From the NCBI GenBank assembly GCA_964034945.1, contig OZ035962.1, positions 91,061,650-91,125,649 of the forward strand: DNA of 64,000 bases, given 5' to 3'. Origin of the DNA: Chrysopilus asiliformis (Eukaryota; Arthropoda; Insecta; Diptera; Rhagionidae). The notes under the pieces are model-generated. The model was not told the DNA's origin. It searched no databases and saw nothing but the letters and a program-made list of their open reading frames with translations. Made by a program: the position numbers and the translations under genes. Of this stretch, positions 33,421 to 46,186 are shown piece by piece (the stretch's first letter is position 1; each line of letters begins with the position of its first letter).

Positions 33421-33944
33421 AAATTACTAGAAATTCCTTTACCTCAAAATTCTCTTGTGACCTTCCAACCACCCTGAGCTCTGTTTTGAACCAGAAGAGT
33501 TTTTCCCTAAGCTCTGGTTGGAATTATATAAAAAAAAGTATCTTTTGATTATTATTTATTTACTTTTTTTATCGAATCCCGACTAGATTGTAAAGTCTTT
33601 CTCGAAAACTGCTCTAAAGATTTTGATGTTTGGGTAATTCAAGTTTTCCGGGACAAAAATACGAACCTTCGAGAAAATTCTTTAAGGTCCTGTTAAATAT
33701 GGCGAACATCTTTTTTCCGGGTTTTTAGGGTGAATAGCTATTAACACTAAACCTACCACAACCGGGTCAAATGATGCGTTTTAAACTCGTTATTATATCA
33801 ACATTTGCTTACACGACTTTGATTGAAAAATACATTCAAATCGCAGAGCGACACCTGAGTCCCTTTGCTTGTATTAAAAAATATATTCAGAGGTTAAAAA
33901 GGTGTGTTTTTCACTAAATTTATAGACGTACAACATTGCATTAG
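33421..33944. other. AT-rich DNA, no feature recognised
   Basis: Contains short stretches resembling Helitron internal sequence (CTCGAAAACTGCTC near 33600) but no termini. Confidence 0.35.
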
Positions 33945-34205
33945 CCCAATTTTTTGGCAATCACAAAAGTTCCCAAATGTTGGAATTTTTGTACCGTGTC
34001 CAAATGTACCACGCAATTTTCCTTTATAAAGTTTAAGAATATTTGCGGGAACATTTGGAATTATGGACCTTATGGTACAAAAAGGACCATTTTCACATGA
34101 AAAAATCTTGGATTTCCAGTCAAAATTCCATAAATCGTACCTTCGGTACTTGGTACAAGATGATTGGAAATCCAATTGGTTTTCCAACCAATTTGGTCAA
34201 TTGGG
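33945..34205. mobile_element. MITE with CCCAATT ends, copy 2
   Basis: The right end ATTTGGTCAATTGGG equals that of the copy at 18377-18601. The left end (CCCAATTTTTTGGC) is more diverged. The interiors match closely, with about 36 extra bases here. Open frames on both strands through this region reflect the repeat. Confidence 0.7.
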
Positions 34206-36150
34206 TTCCACTAAAAGTGAGTATTATTTAAATAAAACAACACTCTATATTGAAAACATCTTCAATGATTAACGAAAATACGATTAGAACTAATTGTTAT
34301 TGTGATAGAAGTTGTCGAAATTAATCCACGAAATTATTGAAACAGATCAGAATTCTTTGATTATAACATATTGTATTGTTAATTACCTGTATTTGGATGT
34401 AGTTATAACTAAAAGGATTAATTCAATATTCAGAATACGAGGCCATAATCGAATCACTTATGTTATTATGTTGGCCAATCACTTGAACAAATTATGCTGT
34501 TTTTTTTACCTTATCTTATGCTCTCATTTGGGATGAATGTTTGTTCCACATTTCTTCGATTTCGGACGCAATGCTTGAGTGTTTAACCGGAAAAGGTAAA
34601 ATACAAGCGAAGTGTCGTGAATCTTGGAAATCAATCAGTTTAGCTGTAAAGGACGTTTATAGTATTCAAGCTGATTAGTCGATTTTTCTTATGTTACGCT
34701 GTATGTGCGCAGACATTTGTAACGTTTAAGTGTATGTTTGCTCATTTCATGGTCTTTCTTGATATAATTTTTGTTTTTTTCTATTCTTTTTGTTCAGGGG
34801 CGTCGTGAGTAATTGCGCCAAGGAAGGCCATAAATTTCCAATTATCAGGATAATTCGTTTGCACAGGCACAAAACAGCCCGACATTGCTCCCATAAATCC
34901 CAGATGGCTGTTTCCTTCCGACGAGCAGATTTATGCTAATGTCGGAAATTATTTTTATGGTTTGGGTATAGGGTGGCCGGATCTTGAGACATAGAAAATG
35001 CGTGTATTCAAACACAATACAAGCATTAGATAGACATATTCGTATAGAATGTACCTACATGGATAACAAAAAAAGCCAAAATATATGTAAGGATACGTTG
35101 GGAATGCGTTGTACTCATTCTCGTTATTGTGATTTTCGTTTATAGCATTCTTGTATGTAACAAAAGAATCCTTGCAAAAATCTACTAAACCGCACTTCAC
35201 CTCACCCCACCAACAACCAATATTCCATTCATTCAAGGGAATCTCTCCCGCGCTCTGCATTTCGAATCCTTGACGAGCATTACGCCACAGTGAAACATAA
35301 GTGAAGGCAGTATAGGCAGCATTAGGTAGCATCAACCGAGGAGGAGTTTCGGATGTGTAAAGATGAAAGTATTAATTTGAAATTTTCTTACATTCAGAAA
35401 GGGAGAGAAACTTTATTTGGCAATATTTTATGCCTAAAAGAGCTAAAAAGGATACGTTCAACATTACCATTATATACAATTTTCTATGCTATTTCGCCGT
35501 ATTTCGGTATGTTACGCCATGTTTTCATATACGCATTCCGAGTTCAATTTTATTAAAGGTAAATGACAAATTGATACGTTTTTCTGTATGTGCATGGATA
35601 CGATAAAATTTGATTTTCCTGCGTTAAACAGAAGGAATTATTTATGAATTGTTTTATTTTATTAATGAATTCGCTTTAACAGAGATTTATTCATATGCTG
35701 AATTTTATATGAGATTGAAATAATTCATTAGGCGTCTCCGTCCTTTAATGTCTTTCAGAAATTATTTCACTAAATTTTTTGAGGCAAGTGATTGTTAACA
35801 AGACGTTTTTAAATGCAAATTTTTTTTATATATATTGTAAATGCGCACAAAATTAACTTCCGGATTATTGGTAACAGAACAAAGGTAAATCGAAAAAAGA
35901 AACTTTTTTAATGTAAATTTTTTATTTTTTTTATGAGCAGAAAGATGGCTAAACGGAACAACAACTAAAATTTTATAGAAAATAAATCTTTATTTGGATG
36001 AAAACCAAGGAAAAATAGTTAATCAATGTGCGCCTTAGGCGGAATTTTTCAAACATCATGTAGAAGTTCATAATTCCAAACGTTTCATAAATAAACCGTA
36101 AAAATACCATTAAAGAAAAACGGGCCGCAGGGAAAAAACAACCAATAATT
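34206..36150. other. AT-rich DNA without a recognised gene
   Basis: The largest open frame is 126 codons on the minus strand (34955-35335). It has no recognisable domain and I do not call it a gene. Confidence 0.4.
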
Positions 36151-36405
36151 GTAACCGGTCACAAAAAACCGCTTGAAATCGATTATTTGTGACCGGTCGC
36201 AATGAAATCGGTTGCAAATTGGTTACATTGTGACTGGTTAAAATTCACCGCTGAAAATCGGTTACTTTGTGACTGGTCACGAACAAACCATTGCAAAACG
36301 GTTACTTCGTAACCGATTACACGAAATCTGTTGTTGCAAATTAGTTACTTTGTAACCGGTCACAAAAAAACCGTTGGTAACTTTGTGACAAGTCAAAAAG
36401 TTGTT
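36151..36405. repeat. Palindrome-rich minisatellite (GGTTACTTTGTAACCGGTCAC units)
   Basis: Degenerate units of roughly 35-60 bases repeat the words GGTTACTTNGTAACC, ACCGGTCAC and CACAAAAAACCGTTGC about six times. Several units are themselves near-perfect palindromes (GGTTACTTCGTAACC, TGACCGGTCGCA). More degenerate relatives continue to about 36880. No spacer/repeat regularity of a CRISPR type is present. Confidence 0.75.
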
Positions 36406-36410
36406 CTTAT

Positions 36411-36465
36411 ATTTCATTGTTTTTCATTGTTTTTCATTGTTTTTCATTGTTTTTCATTGTTTTTA
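36411..36465. repeat. 10-bp tandem repeat (TTTTCATTGT)n
   Basis: Five near-perfect head-to-tail copies of TTTTCATTGT directly follow the palindromic minisatellite. Confidence 0.9.
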
Positions 36466-38317
36466 TCGTGTTTGTTTATAATTCACTTAGAAACAGTGGT
36501 ACTGATGTATAAATAGTCAACTCTGGACCATGGAAATTATACTTACAGTGTTTTCTGATGTACACTTGGAATACAAGGTTACATAGACGGCACACATGAT
36601 CTGCCCCCACCCCCGCCCCTGACCCTGCCCCCGTCCCTGCGAAACTTCGTCACAAAAGGGTTTCGTGTGGACATGGTTACGCATCCGTTATTTTTCAACC
36701 TACGTCACAAATGAGTTTCGCGATACAGGTTGTACAACCGTTACTTTGTAACTATTGTAAAAACCTGCGCAAAATTGGTTGCTTAACCGTCGCAGTAACG
36801 TTGCTGTGAAGTTGCAGCAACCAATTTATGACCCCATATATTTTGTAACCCAAGTTGTATGACCGTCGTGCAACCGGCACCATATCTATACCACAAGGAT
36901 GTTTTTTTCTTAATTTTAACCTTCTGTCTGTCCCTTGGGGTCTATATGATCCCAGCCCAATATAACGACCCTAATTTTTGTTTTCCTTTTTTTATTACCT
37001 TTCACTTCCCACTATTTTTCAAGCTTAGGGCTTACTTCTAGTGAATTTTAACATTTATTTGTGTACAAAAACATTTTTCAGGGATTTCCCTTTTTTATTC
37101 GGTTTCTGCATATTAATTCTATAGGTGGTACATTGGGATTGGTTAGAGACAGACAAAAGGTTAAAAACCTTCAGTGAGGTTTTTTTTTAAATTTGTCTTG
37201 CAACCATCTGCAAAAATATAGTCTCTATTTCTTTCACATCGAACAATTTTTAATCTTGGATTCTCACAAATAAATCTCTTCTTCAATGTTTTATGTAAAT
37301 GACAACAAAAAAAAAATAGAATTCCTTTGTAGTTCCACGAACTTGTATTTTGTGTTTACTATCTTCCTGTGCGAAATTTAAATAAATTCTCTCCTTATCT
37401 ATCAAAGTCAAAAGTCCTTTGAAATTATATCACGAAAATCCTTACTCGACTAAATTGAAATATTGCACTGCAGTTTGGTAACTGGCACGTTCGTCCATCT
37501 GCAGGTGTGTTCCAGGTGCGCACCAAAATGCACAAAATTTTTAGCCTCTTCAACAGACCATACGACGACGTGGCGACGAACTGGGATACTGATGTGATGC
37601 AGGCCAAAATGTTATTTCCAATCTAAATATATGCTGATGTAAAGATCTACGATGTACGTACAAAGGGGTAAATTTTATGCACAAGATTATTTTATGTGTA
37701 GAAAATAAGGCTACGGACAAACATCGAGAATATTGCATGTGCCAAATATCCGGTAGGTAGTCGTAGCTATTTGCAGTACGCAGCGAATGATTCATGAATA
37801 CCCAAAATGACAAAATAGCTGATATAACGAACACATCACGAAATACTGCATTCTTAGAACACGCCTGCTGCACACTGTAAAAGAAATTGAATATTTTTGT
37901 GCTTCTCGTAGTGCACACAGATGTTGAAATTATATTAAAACTGTGAATTCATTTCAAAGGATTTTGTTGACAAAATTTGGGTGGAGAGCATCCCTTTATT
38001 TATTTTTTTTTTTCGAAAAAAGAGTGACATGTTGCCGGGAATTTAATTTGCATATACACTATAAAATTCACAAATAGAACTGACACAATAGCTTTATGTT
38101 GTTGTTTCGTATTTTTGTTTTAAACAAGACACATTAAAAAACATACGTACAGTAAAAGCTGTCTAAGTCGGATAAATTTTCTGGTCCCACCCGTCTCCGG
38201 CTTATACAGATTTCAATGTAATGACATTGGTGAAAAATATTGACTGTCAACTTATAATAAACTAGCTTTCATGAGGGAACAGGAGGACAACGGTGTGTGA
38301 TTTAGTAGTATATTATA
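36466..38317. other. Non-coding DNA with a C-rich patch
   Basis: A short C-rich low-complexity patch lies at about 36600-36640. Diverged relatives of the upstream minisatellite occur at 36680-36880. A 122-codon minus-strand open frame at 37550-37918 has no recognisable features. Confidence 0.4.
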
Positions 38318-38536
38318 TAAAAACTTGTGTGTCAGTCTGTCGGTATGTTTGTCCGCTTTAAACTGGAGAACCACTAAACCGATTTGGATGAAACGTTAAG
38401 TGGCTTTATTCTATTATATTAAATTTTATTGGATATTATTTATATTTTAAAACTAGAAAGAATTTAGTGCGAGTCCAAAAGCCGACCATTAGGTATGGGT
38501 TGGACAGCGAAGGGGTTAGGGGTGAAGCTCTGGTGT
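38318..38536 (+). mobile_element. Degenerate Helitron copy
   Basis: Shows the Helitron-type start TATATTATATAAAAACTTG, then GTGTGTCAGTCTGTC and GAACCACTAAACCGATTTGG, and a degenerate 3' end AGGGGTGAAGCTCTGGTG that parallels the better end at 31238. CTAG is not conserved. Confidence 0.5.
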
Positions 38537-40540
38537 TACATACAAGATTTTAAATATTATTACTATCAGTAGTCCACAAAAGAGACTTTCCATAAAAAAT
38601 GTTAGGAGGGTGAGGGGAGGGGGTCTTCAGTACTAAATACATACCAAAAGTCGCGAAAAAGCATGACTAATTTAAAAGGAGGCCGTTCGAAGGGCCGAAA
38701 ATATGCGTTACGTTTTTTTTGAACAAACCCTAATTACAAGAAAATCGAATTTAAAGCCGAATGCGTTGCGTTGCCGCAGATCGATATTTTTAAAAAACGA
38801 GAAGCAAATTTAGGCTTGTGGAAGAGAGCGTTTGTGTCCACATAAAAAAACGTTTAGCCTTTTCTTACAATTAGACATACCAGTAACTTACACACAAATT
38901 TAGATGTAAATTCAGACAAACAGAGAGAAATCGACCTGTACGAGGTTTCGATCATTACTTATTTAGATCTGCATAAAAACCAAATATGAAGTAAAAATTT
39001 CTACTCTATTAATTCTAATATTAGAATTTATTTTCTTCTCACAAAACCAACATTAGTTGATTGTCTCATAAAACACTAATACCTCCTTTAGCAATAATAA
39101 AACAAATCACTTCAGAAATATTTATAAAGATTTCAGAAATTTTCCGATGAAAGTACAACACTTATATAATGATTTATTTTCAATTAATATTTACCATAAA
39201 TAAACAACTCAATCAAAATCATATTATGCTACATACCGTATTTATCGAAATCAAACTACAAACTCATTATACTCACTTCACACGGTGTGAATTCTAAATA
39301 TGATGAGCGGCATGAAGAGCGGCATGTCACGTTAAAAGAATTCTTAAGTACAAAATCAACTTAGATGGCAGTAAGTAGCGACGACACGACAATTTACCCT
39401 AGGCCGCCAGGTATTTTGTACCTCAGGACTCGTAAACAAACCCAGGTGAATATACCATCTATACCTTTATAGATAGGTGCACGATAAACTGGCACGCGAC
39501 TAGAATTTCTATACTGACGCGGGTTCTTTCTCTGCCTCCTTATCCTCAGGTTGTTTATTCGTAATATGTAATACGAGACAGCACTCTGAATCGTAGTCAT
39601 TAAAAGTCGAACCTCATAATAATAATTCCAGGTGTACAACATCGGGACACCTCTATTAACGATCCAATATGATTACGAGGAATTATAATAGGAAGCAGGG
39701 AAAACCGCGGGAAAGAAAAGGCACGCCCCGCAACTGGCATGGCATATACCTACTTCTGTTCAATCGTTCGACCATTAAATTTAACCATGTTTACTATATG
39801 GGCTAAATAATGGCCAGTTGTTCGAAAGAAAATCGAAAACCCTAAAAAAATCATTGGGAAAAAAACATACGACCATCGATAAATTCATCGTCTGCCATGA
39901 ATGGTTGACCATAAAAAATGCAAATTCATCCATTCACAGGTAAATGCGTGTGTCGTCAAGGTCCTTTGTTAGTCGGCTGGGACTTTTTAGGGTCATAGTC
40001 CTATATATAAATGTGTCATAACCGAATATGAGAGATAGTCCTCGGATATTAAGGGTTTCTTGAAGGTTTTTTTTAAAGAATGTCAGCAAAGATAAATTTC
40101 TGTGAACGTAAATTCAGAGGGTATGCATTTGAAGAATGACTTTGTAGAATTTAAACAAAGACAGTGGATGATCTACGAAAAAATATGGTGTGCCAGGAAC
40201 AGAAAGAGATAAATATTTTTATGTTGATATCAGAATAACATATGAGATTTTTTTTCTAATAGTGGTATCCTTTTTTATAAGAAGTATAAAAGCTTTTTCT
40301 TTATTCGCTATGTTTAAACCTGCTAAGAAAATTCCAACAACAATAACCACCACTAAGGCCGGTTTGCGTGTACTATTGTTAAAAAATTAAGTTGCAATTA
40401 GCCTAATTAAACCGTAGAAATTCTGAGACTTAAATAATTTAAGTTGCACATAAGTTGCTAACTTTCGTTGGTGCAAACAGCATTACGAGGTTTAGATTTT
40501 CCGCTAATGATAATTAAATTTTGAAAAAACATCAAGAAAA
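38537..40540. other. AT-rich DNA without a recognised gene
   Basis: A small duplication (GAGCGGCATG twice) occurs near 39305-39325. Open frames here are short and unsupported. Confidence 0.4.
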
Positions 40541-40850
40541 TAACTCATTTTTAATTATCTTTCTTTTTTGTCTGTGTGACTGTTTGTCATGGCCAACTGA
40601 AATTTGGCACACATACATAACTCCAGTGACAATACAATATTTTCACCACTTTTTTTTGTAAAGCCAACAAAGGGTCATGTAAAAACAACGTGATTATCTT
40701 TTGCTCAAATTTTCTAGAAAAAATCCCATCTGGCGGTTTTTGGGGTTGCTGATTTCGACTCTGGAGTCAAAAAAAAACTTAAAAGTATTTCAAAAAATTA
40801 AAAATTCAAAAAAAAGTTCAAAATTTTTTTTTTTTTTGAAAAAGCTTTTA
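40541..40850 (+). repeat. Dispersed repeat family B, copy 3
   Basis: Carries TTTGTCTGTGTGACTG, GAAATTTGGCACACATAC, CTCCAGTGACAATACAAT, CGTGATTATC, TTTTCTAGAAAAAATCCC and a GGTTTTTGGGGTTGCTGAT block. The order is that of the copies at 2510 and 18090. An INE-1-like fragment follows within 70 bases. Confidence 0.55.
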
Positions 40851-40917
40851 TTAAAAAGATGTACTAACCATCGTCAAATACTCTATATGAGGACAATCGT
40901 AAAATACTCTTATAAAT

Positions 40918-41243
40918 ATGAGCACAGACGAAATTTTTTTATTCAAAAATCAATTTTTATGGGAGAGGAGGGAAGGAATGGTACGATTGAATTTTAAGCT
41001 ATGGAACGGGTATGTAAAATTATTTTCTAAACACAATTCGTCTGATAAATTTTTCGATGCGATGCACTGTTATCGAGAAAATCCTAATAAATATATATGG
41101 AAGAGGAGAAGGAATCCTGGAAGGGGAGAAGGGTCCGATTTTTCCCATTGAAGAACTTATCTTTGCTATTTGCGGGAAATGCAACTGTACAAAATTTTCA
41201 GTCTCTAGCTCAATCTTTTCGGTAGTTATGCTGTTTCGTTATT
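40918..41243 (-). mobile_element. INE-1-like fragment
   Basis: Contains GGGAGAGGAGGGAAGGAATGG, CGGGTATGTAAAATTATTTTC, TTTTTCGATGCGATGCAC, TTATCGAGAAAAT and CTAGCTCAATCTTTTCGG, in the order of the 20577-21196 copy. Overlapping chance frames here encode peptides resembling those at 20904-21194. The hairpin end is missing. Confidence 0.55.
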
Positions 41244-43317
41244 GATATAACAACCCGTTTCTCCAAAAGCTCTAAATTTTCTTATACCATTGAATATATT
41301 GTGAGAAGTGTTTTTGCAATTTTTTTTTTTAAAAAGGTCACAAATATTTTATTGCATTTTGATATCGATACCCTAATGTGAAAATGTTGTAACTGCAGAA
41401 AAACGAGTTTCGGGAAAAAAGCCTTTTCAAACATTTTCTAATTTTTACAAAATTTGAAAGGTGTCCACGACTAACCATTCGCGAAACACGATTTTTTAAA
41501 AGTGGTTTTCGGAAAAGTTAGAAAGTTCACTCGTCATAAAAAAAACTCCCCATTATTTAAAATATCAACGTCATTTATGCCGCTACAGACTTTCAAATTT
41601 TTAAACAAATATCAACAGAAAATTCTTATGCCATCAATACTCAAATTAATAATAAAATTAAAACAATTAAAAGAAACTTTTTATACAATTTCCACGCTAA
41701 ATTGTTCATTTTGAAATATTTTTGTCATTTAATAAATTTATCTGCAGAGAAATTCTTATGAAAAAAAACACTTTTGATAAAATTGATGTTGATGCCTTCA
41801 TTTATATTTGTTTTATGAATTGGCACGAAATTCAGAGGGAAATTAAATCGTTATCAGGGCAAAACTTTATAAATCAATAGCATTATTGAAGCGAAAAGAT
41901 ACCAATCGACCTGAATATTACTGTACATGGAAGTACGAATAAAAATACACACATATAAGTATATATATATTCGGTTTTGTTCATATGGCTTTCCACTAAA
42001 TTCATATTGTTAATTCAACCGGGAAAATTGCTGGGTCCAGGAGGGTACATTGGTCCGGAGCATCGAACTGCTAAAGAGATTTTCCTCGGTTTGGGTTATT
42101 CCGCTAGACTGATTTTATTTCATACACATTTAAGTTTGCAGGTTTGTAAAATAAAGGCCTCCGAATATCGAAAGAGATAGCAAGACGAAAGAAAAGGCTG
42201 AAAATAGGAAAAAAACCGTCTTTAAGCGGAAGCAAACCAGAAAGGAAACAGTTCAGAATGGTAACTTTCTGGTCTACAGAGAGTACTAGAAAAGGTTTTT
42301 TTGAGGAAGTTATGAAATGAAAAAAAAAAACACAATCAAAAATTTAGCTAGGAAAGGCGATATAGTAGACGACTTTGTATGAGTCCATTGTAGACGTAGC
42401 CTAACTCACTGATGCACAAAAAAAACCCTTAGAAAAACGGGCGATGTCCCGGCATAGAAATAACGCAGAAGAAATTTAATATTTTAACGAATGGATAAAT
42501 CTCCCAGGACACGTACAGGAACAATTCAATTTCTCTAATTGCTTTTGCGAAAGTTGGCACAGCTACAAGGACCGAAGGCGCAAACGTAGCTGGCAGAGAC
42601 GAAACGGGCGAACATTCGGGCTGCATATACAAAAATTACTTCATGTGTGGAGGAAACATCCTGAATTTCCACAATTTTTTCCCTACCGCACCGCCCCGTA
42701 CTTCCTGCCGATGCTGGCGCTCGTCGGTAACACACAGGATCTGCACTCCAATGTAAATCCTAATGTTTACTTATAAATTAGTTTCGAGGTATGGGACCAC
42801 ATAGCGAAAGGTTTCTTGGCGGCAAGGACTTTTTGTCACCTTATCTGATTTAACGAATGAGATTGCACCTTCAACTCGCCCTAATTTATATTGGGTTAAT
42901 GTTTTCGCTTCTACGGATTCGAATGTATAAAATCGGGCTAATGGAACTGGGAGAAAAAAATTGAATCTAGGTAGGGAAATTGCTTGGTTTCTTGTGTTTA
43001 CCGTGTTACCTTCCTTTTTGCAAATTAGCAAATAAGTAATTGGAAAATTATGTTGTTCCTATATTTTTTCGACCTCAAATTGTGAAATTTTAGCAATAAT
43101 GTGGGAAACTGTCCCACATTTTTCCCTTTTTTGTGTATTTTTTTAAAATAAAACCTGTTTTTTTATCCTTTTTAGTAATTTTGTATTTGATTAGTATGAC
43201 TAAAAATCCAAAACGACGTCTGTCTGTCTGTCACAACGCTTGTTTATAGTTTTTAGTCTTCGAATATATATATCCTTGATGCCGCTGAGATGTTTCTACG
43301 GAGTTTTTAACTCCATA
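41244..43317. other. AT-rich DNA without a recognised gene
   Basis: A less AT-rich patch at 42400-43000 has several minus-strand open frames of 60-86 codons with no recognisable motif. A short GTCTGTCTGTCTGTC run at about 43218 precedes the tandem array. Confidence 0.4.
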
Positions 43318-43625
43318 ATCGGATTCCGCAATTTCAAAGACCCCCATATGAGATTTTTCCGGAAAATTATAAGAAAAAGATTATCATGTAATCATAACAG
43401 CACCTTCCGTTATCCTTACAGACTTCTTAACATCGAAATCGAACTCAGCGACTCCAAAAACCCAAGGTGATATTTTTTCCGGAAAATTTAAGGAAACAGA
43501 TAATCATATTATCTTTACAGAACCTTCCGTTATCCTTACAGATTTATTAATGCCAGAGTTGGATTCAGCGACCCCAGAAATCCCAAAATAAGATTTTTTC
43601 CGGAGAATTTGATCACGTTACGCTT
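43318..43625 (-). repeat. Tandem array of about 125-bp units shared with family B
   Basis: Two and a half units, each (minus strand) with TTAAGAAGTCTGTAAGGATA, ACGGAAGG, ATTTTCCGGAAAAAATC and a GGGTTTTTGGAGTCGCTGA block. The same words occur tandemly at 63205-63430 on the plus strand, linking this array to repeat family B in opposite orientation. Confidence 0.65.
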
Positions 43626-44597
43626 GTATTTGACAAAAGATATTTAAGGCTTAGGCGCACAGAAAAATAGCAAATATCTCCAATCAAAAACTACTGAACC
43701 CAAATTTTTGAGTTTTGGAAACAATTTTTGAAACTTTAGAAATCAAAAAGAAAACTAGAACCAAATTTTTAAATTTTAGGAACCAAAATCACGAACCAGA
43801 AATCCAATTCATCCACACTCAGAATACTTTTAATTTGCATCTCAGATGTCAAGCTTTTATTAACGTTTTTCTATCAAGAAATCTTTTGAAAATACCGGAA
43901 AAATACAATAAAAAACCCATTTTTCCATTAAAAATTTAAACATATTGTTTATGGCGGGTGATGTTATTCATATTGCTAAAGATTAATTAGAAAGTCTTTA
44001 TGTCAAGCTTTTATTAACATTTTCTCCCCAAATTCTGTGAAGATTGTGAGGCATATAAAGGACTGAACACATTCTCACATGTGTTGTATCCAAGTAGATA
44101 ATGTGTTCTATTAAAAAAAATTGTTTTTTTCGTTCGTTCAGAAAACGCGTCTGGATTTCTGTATTTCGAGTTTTTATATTGAATAGAATAATGTCAAAGA
44201 CAGCATTCAACTCTTTTGGCTTTGCATGTAAATTTTACAAACCTACATAACTTTTCATCCCTTCAAAGTTTTATGACACACATGTATTCGAGTTCAACAT
44301 TACCTGATGAAACAATCGAGACAATATGATTCCGGAAAACTCCCAGAAACAGGGTAAGAGATCCTTAATGCATGGGATTTATGTTAGGGCTTCTCACAAT
44401 GGTGTTTTCACGTGTGGCAGTTCAGACACCATAAAAGTGAGCCCTCCATTCATCTAAGACTTACAATTAAGACGCGCACTTTTGTTTATATATACAAATC
44501 CGCTCAATTCTTCTACTTTTCCGGCTTGTTTTCTGCGAAAAAAAAATCCCTTTTCTGTATTTCTAGTACGGGATTTGTTTTAGTCCTAGACAAAACA
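43626..44597. other. AT-rich DNA without a recognised gene
   Basis: The word AAGCTTTTATTAAC recurs near 43853 and 44005. No gene supported. Confidence 0.35.
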
Positions 44598-44807
44598 ATG
44601 ACATGGGGTCTTTTGCTTTCTGTAATGTTTGGTTTAGTTCTTTACTTCCCTTGTGCCAATTCTAAGGACTTTCCTGTATATTATGTTAAGTCCTCAACGG
44701 AATCCTACTTAACATCGTGTAGACTTTTGCCTTTATGTTTACCTTTATTGTCTTTCATTTTTATACACGCTTTTTTGACCAATTTTTGGCGGCTGCGATT
44801 ATTTTAA
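44598..44807 (+). CDS. Small ORF with signal-peptide-like start (doubtful)
   Basis: 69 codons from an ATG in a favourable insect context (ACAATG). The first 22 residues have a short polar start, then GLLLSVMFGLVLYF and a C-A-N-S/K-D stretch resembling a secretion signal and cleavage site. The rest is short and ends in a second hydrophobic run. A GTTAAG donor-like sequence lies after about 31 codons, so it could be a first exon of a secreted protein. The longer open frame upstream opens with GTG and is ignored. No family is recognised and chance is a fair explanation in AT-rich DNA. Confidence 0.2.
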   Translation: MTWGLLLSVMFGLVLYFPCANSKDFPVYYVKSSTESYLTSCRLLPLCLPLLSFIFIHAFLTNFWRLRLF

Positions 44808-46186
44808 AGAACTCTTGCATAAAAGCTGTTAAGGCGAGTTTCCTTTAATCAAAAAAAAATCCTTGAAAGATTTTAAGCTTTCAATTAAATCGGTTTCGGA
44901 TTCAGTGATTTTTTTCCATTCATTAAATTTCTGCAAGAAAGTTAATGACCTTTAAGTCGATTTTTCATCTTTAAAAACATTTTCATAATTAACCGAAACT
45001 TTTTCGAAAAGTTAAAAATATTATAAAAAGAATTCAATTGCAATATACCCACAACCTTAACTACTTTGAAATTGTATTAATTTAAAATTTTCCTCAGCAA
45101 ATTCGCGATGGTTCTTAGTCGTTATCATATTTCTTTTACTTCATAATTCGAAAAAGTCCTTTTGACCCTTGGAAGTTTTTTTTTCTTGGATGGGACTTCT
45201 CAACATTTTTATTATCATGTCGCAATGATACTTTAGACGAACTTCTGTCTTTCAATAGGGAAATTGCATTTTCAACGAAAAAAATTAGACAAAGACGAAG
45301 TCAGATAGTAATAAGATCTTTATGAAATTGAGAAAACCATTGCCATACAGATTATTGTGGAAATGAGAGTTAAATTAAAAAGTTTTACAGGCAATAGGTT
45401 TTCGAGTTTAATTGAAATATGTTTGAGTGGATTATTATTTTTGCGTTCTCCTTTGTAAAAGAATATAATTTTTAATTATACAACTTGCATCTTAAAATCA
45501 CCTCTCCGTCATTGTCTGCCTGCAGTGTCATGGTCTGTGGCATCTGACCATACCCGGACTGTAACCTCTTGCTAAAACGGATTCAAAGGATATCTGGAAT
45601 GCTGGAAACCGGATCAACATTTCGTCAGAGGTTCTGCAATTAGCAGGAGAGCGGGTTTACAGGCGGGAGCTTGTTTTTAACACGCCTTGTAGACGTCCTG
45701 CTTAATAAATGAAAACCAGAACAAAATTGTTTTAAGGGTTAGGGGTAATTATTAGCGAAATATGTCGAAACATTTCTGATGGACCACATGGACCACATAT
45801 ATGTAAGTCATAATAATAAAGTCTAGCTGTATCTTTAAAAAAAAAAATATGGATTTTTCATCATGATTTCAAATAAACTTCGCACAAAATTTTTTTTTTC
45901 AATACAATTATCAAAATAACTCCATTTGGGCATCCAAGGGTATTGCTAGTATCGGTCATTCTAGTGTTAAAGCAAAAAGAGCATAACCACAATGCAGAAA
46001 GTTGTGGGAAATTACCACTAAATAAGTAAAACATACTCGATTACACCCCGGGTATGCTGTAAAGGATATTTTTTTCGCCTGCGGCTCATTTTTTAAAATT
46101 CATTGTGACAATTTCAGTTGAATTTATTGACAAAACGTGAGTAAGCCGAATAAACATTGCCACTGTTCGCTTGGAACTTGGTACTG
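44808..46186. other. AT-rich DNA without a recognised gene
   Basis: Nothing beyond short homopolymer runs was noted. Confidence 0.4.

Noticed and set aside
36151..36465. Possible CRISPR-like array
   Set aside because: Units are degenerate and adjoining with no unique spacers, and the surroundings are eukaryotic.
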